NCBI GenBank assembly: GCA_964550025.1
Contig: CAZJYI010000238.1
Span: 1 to 12,756, forward strand
From: CAZJYI01 sp964550025
Lineage (GTDB): Bacteria; Verrucomicrobiota; Kiritimatiellia; UBA8416; CAYOBW01
Direction: 5' to 3'
Length of the DNA stretch: 12,756 nt
Both the position numbers and the translations under genes were made by a program. Within the stretch, counting starts at the first letter, position 1. Every line of letters begins with the position of its first letter. Shown in pieces: positions 12,735-12,756 of this stretch. The notes under the pieces were generated by a model that saw only the letters and a list, made by a program, of their open reading frames with translations, had not been told where the DNA came from and did no database searches.

Positions 12735-12756
12735 GGAATACCCCGCCCAAGCCCCC
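12735..12756 (-). repeat. iREP copy 3, cut by the window edge
   Basis: GGAATACCCCGCCC aligns with the beginning of the iREPs at 11251 and 12437. The bases before it (GAGAGCGACGAA) resemble the spacer after REP copy 1 (GAGAGCGCCGAA). The module array therefore continues past the window. Confidence 0.5.

Larger units (their letters stand above)
11092..12756 (+). mobile_element. REP/RAYT island (transposase embedded in hairpin repeats)
   Basis: The island consists of repeated modules in the order palindrome, REP, (REP), iREP. The order seen is palindrome 11094, REP 11178, iREP 11251, palindrome 11324, REP 11408, REP 11476, transposase gene 11560-12414, iREP 12437, palindrome 12510, REP 12592, REP 12660, and a partial iREP at the window edge. 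The blocks 11251-11528 and 12437-12712 are direct copies of the same module on either side of the gene, offset by about 1185 bases. The gene replaces the roughly 20-base spacer that elsewhere separates REP from iREP. The true right end is beyond the window. Confidence 0.75.

Overview
The window is GC-rich and bacterial. It holds one giant secreted-protein gene on the minus strand, one transposase gene on the plus strand, and two clusters of short hairpin repeats, one at each end. The giant protein combines a DUF2341-LamG C-terminus, PA14-like domains, Calx-beta, autotransporter-associated beta-strand repeats and many Fn3-like repeats carrying a WGxxDGGT motif. From family knowledge this mixture suggests the Planctomycetes-Verrucomicrobia-Chlamydiae group, most likely Kiritimatiellota, Lentisphaerota or Verrucomicrobiota. 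That placement is inference; there is no marker gene in the window.

Layout. Positions 1-235 are non-coding and contain a small group of GTAG-plus-hairpin repeats (60-80, 86-110, and one inverted at about 137-154). A strong hairpin at 236-285 lies just past the stop of the giant gene. Positions 298-10890 (minus) are one uninterrupted 3530-residue reading frame with a clear signal peptide and about 20 recognisable domains. Its leader (10891-11010) has a Shine-Dalgarno site, a stable GC hairpin and a weak candidate promoter. Positions 11092-12756 are a repeat island built from three parts: a 53-nt repeat with a hairpin (called REP here, five copies), a diverged inverted copy of it (iREP, two complete and one cut by the window edge), and a 57-nt interrupted palindrome (three copies). 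In the middle of the island, at 11560-12414, is a gene for a Y1 (HUH) transposase of the IS200/RAYT kind. It is flanked by two direct copies of the same module of about 277 bp.

How the parts work together. The giant protein is probably exported and acts outside the cell as an adhesin or matrix/carbohydrate-binding protein; it has no enzymatic domain that I can recognise. The transposase and hairpin repeats look like an autonomous REP system, in which a RAYT-type single-strand transposase is embedded in the repeats it probably acts on. The most interesting feature is the transposase itself. It appears to be two Y1 domains fused in tandem. The N-terminal half has lost the HUH metal motif but keeps the Tyr-x-x-x-Gln helix. 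The C-terminal half keeps HUH (HVH) but has lost the Gln. Together they could form one composite active site, like one of the two trans sites of an IS200/IS605 TnpA dimer made in a single chain. No rRNA, tRNA or CRISPR array was seen.
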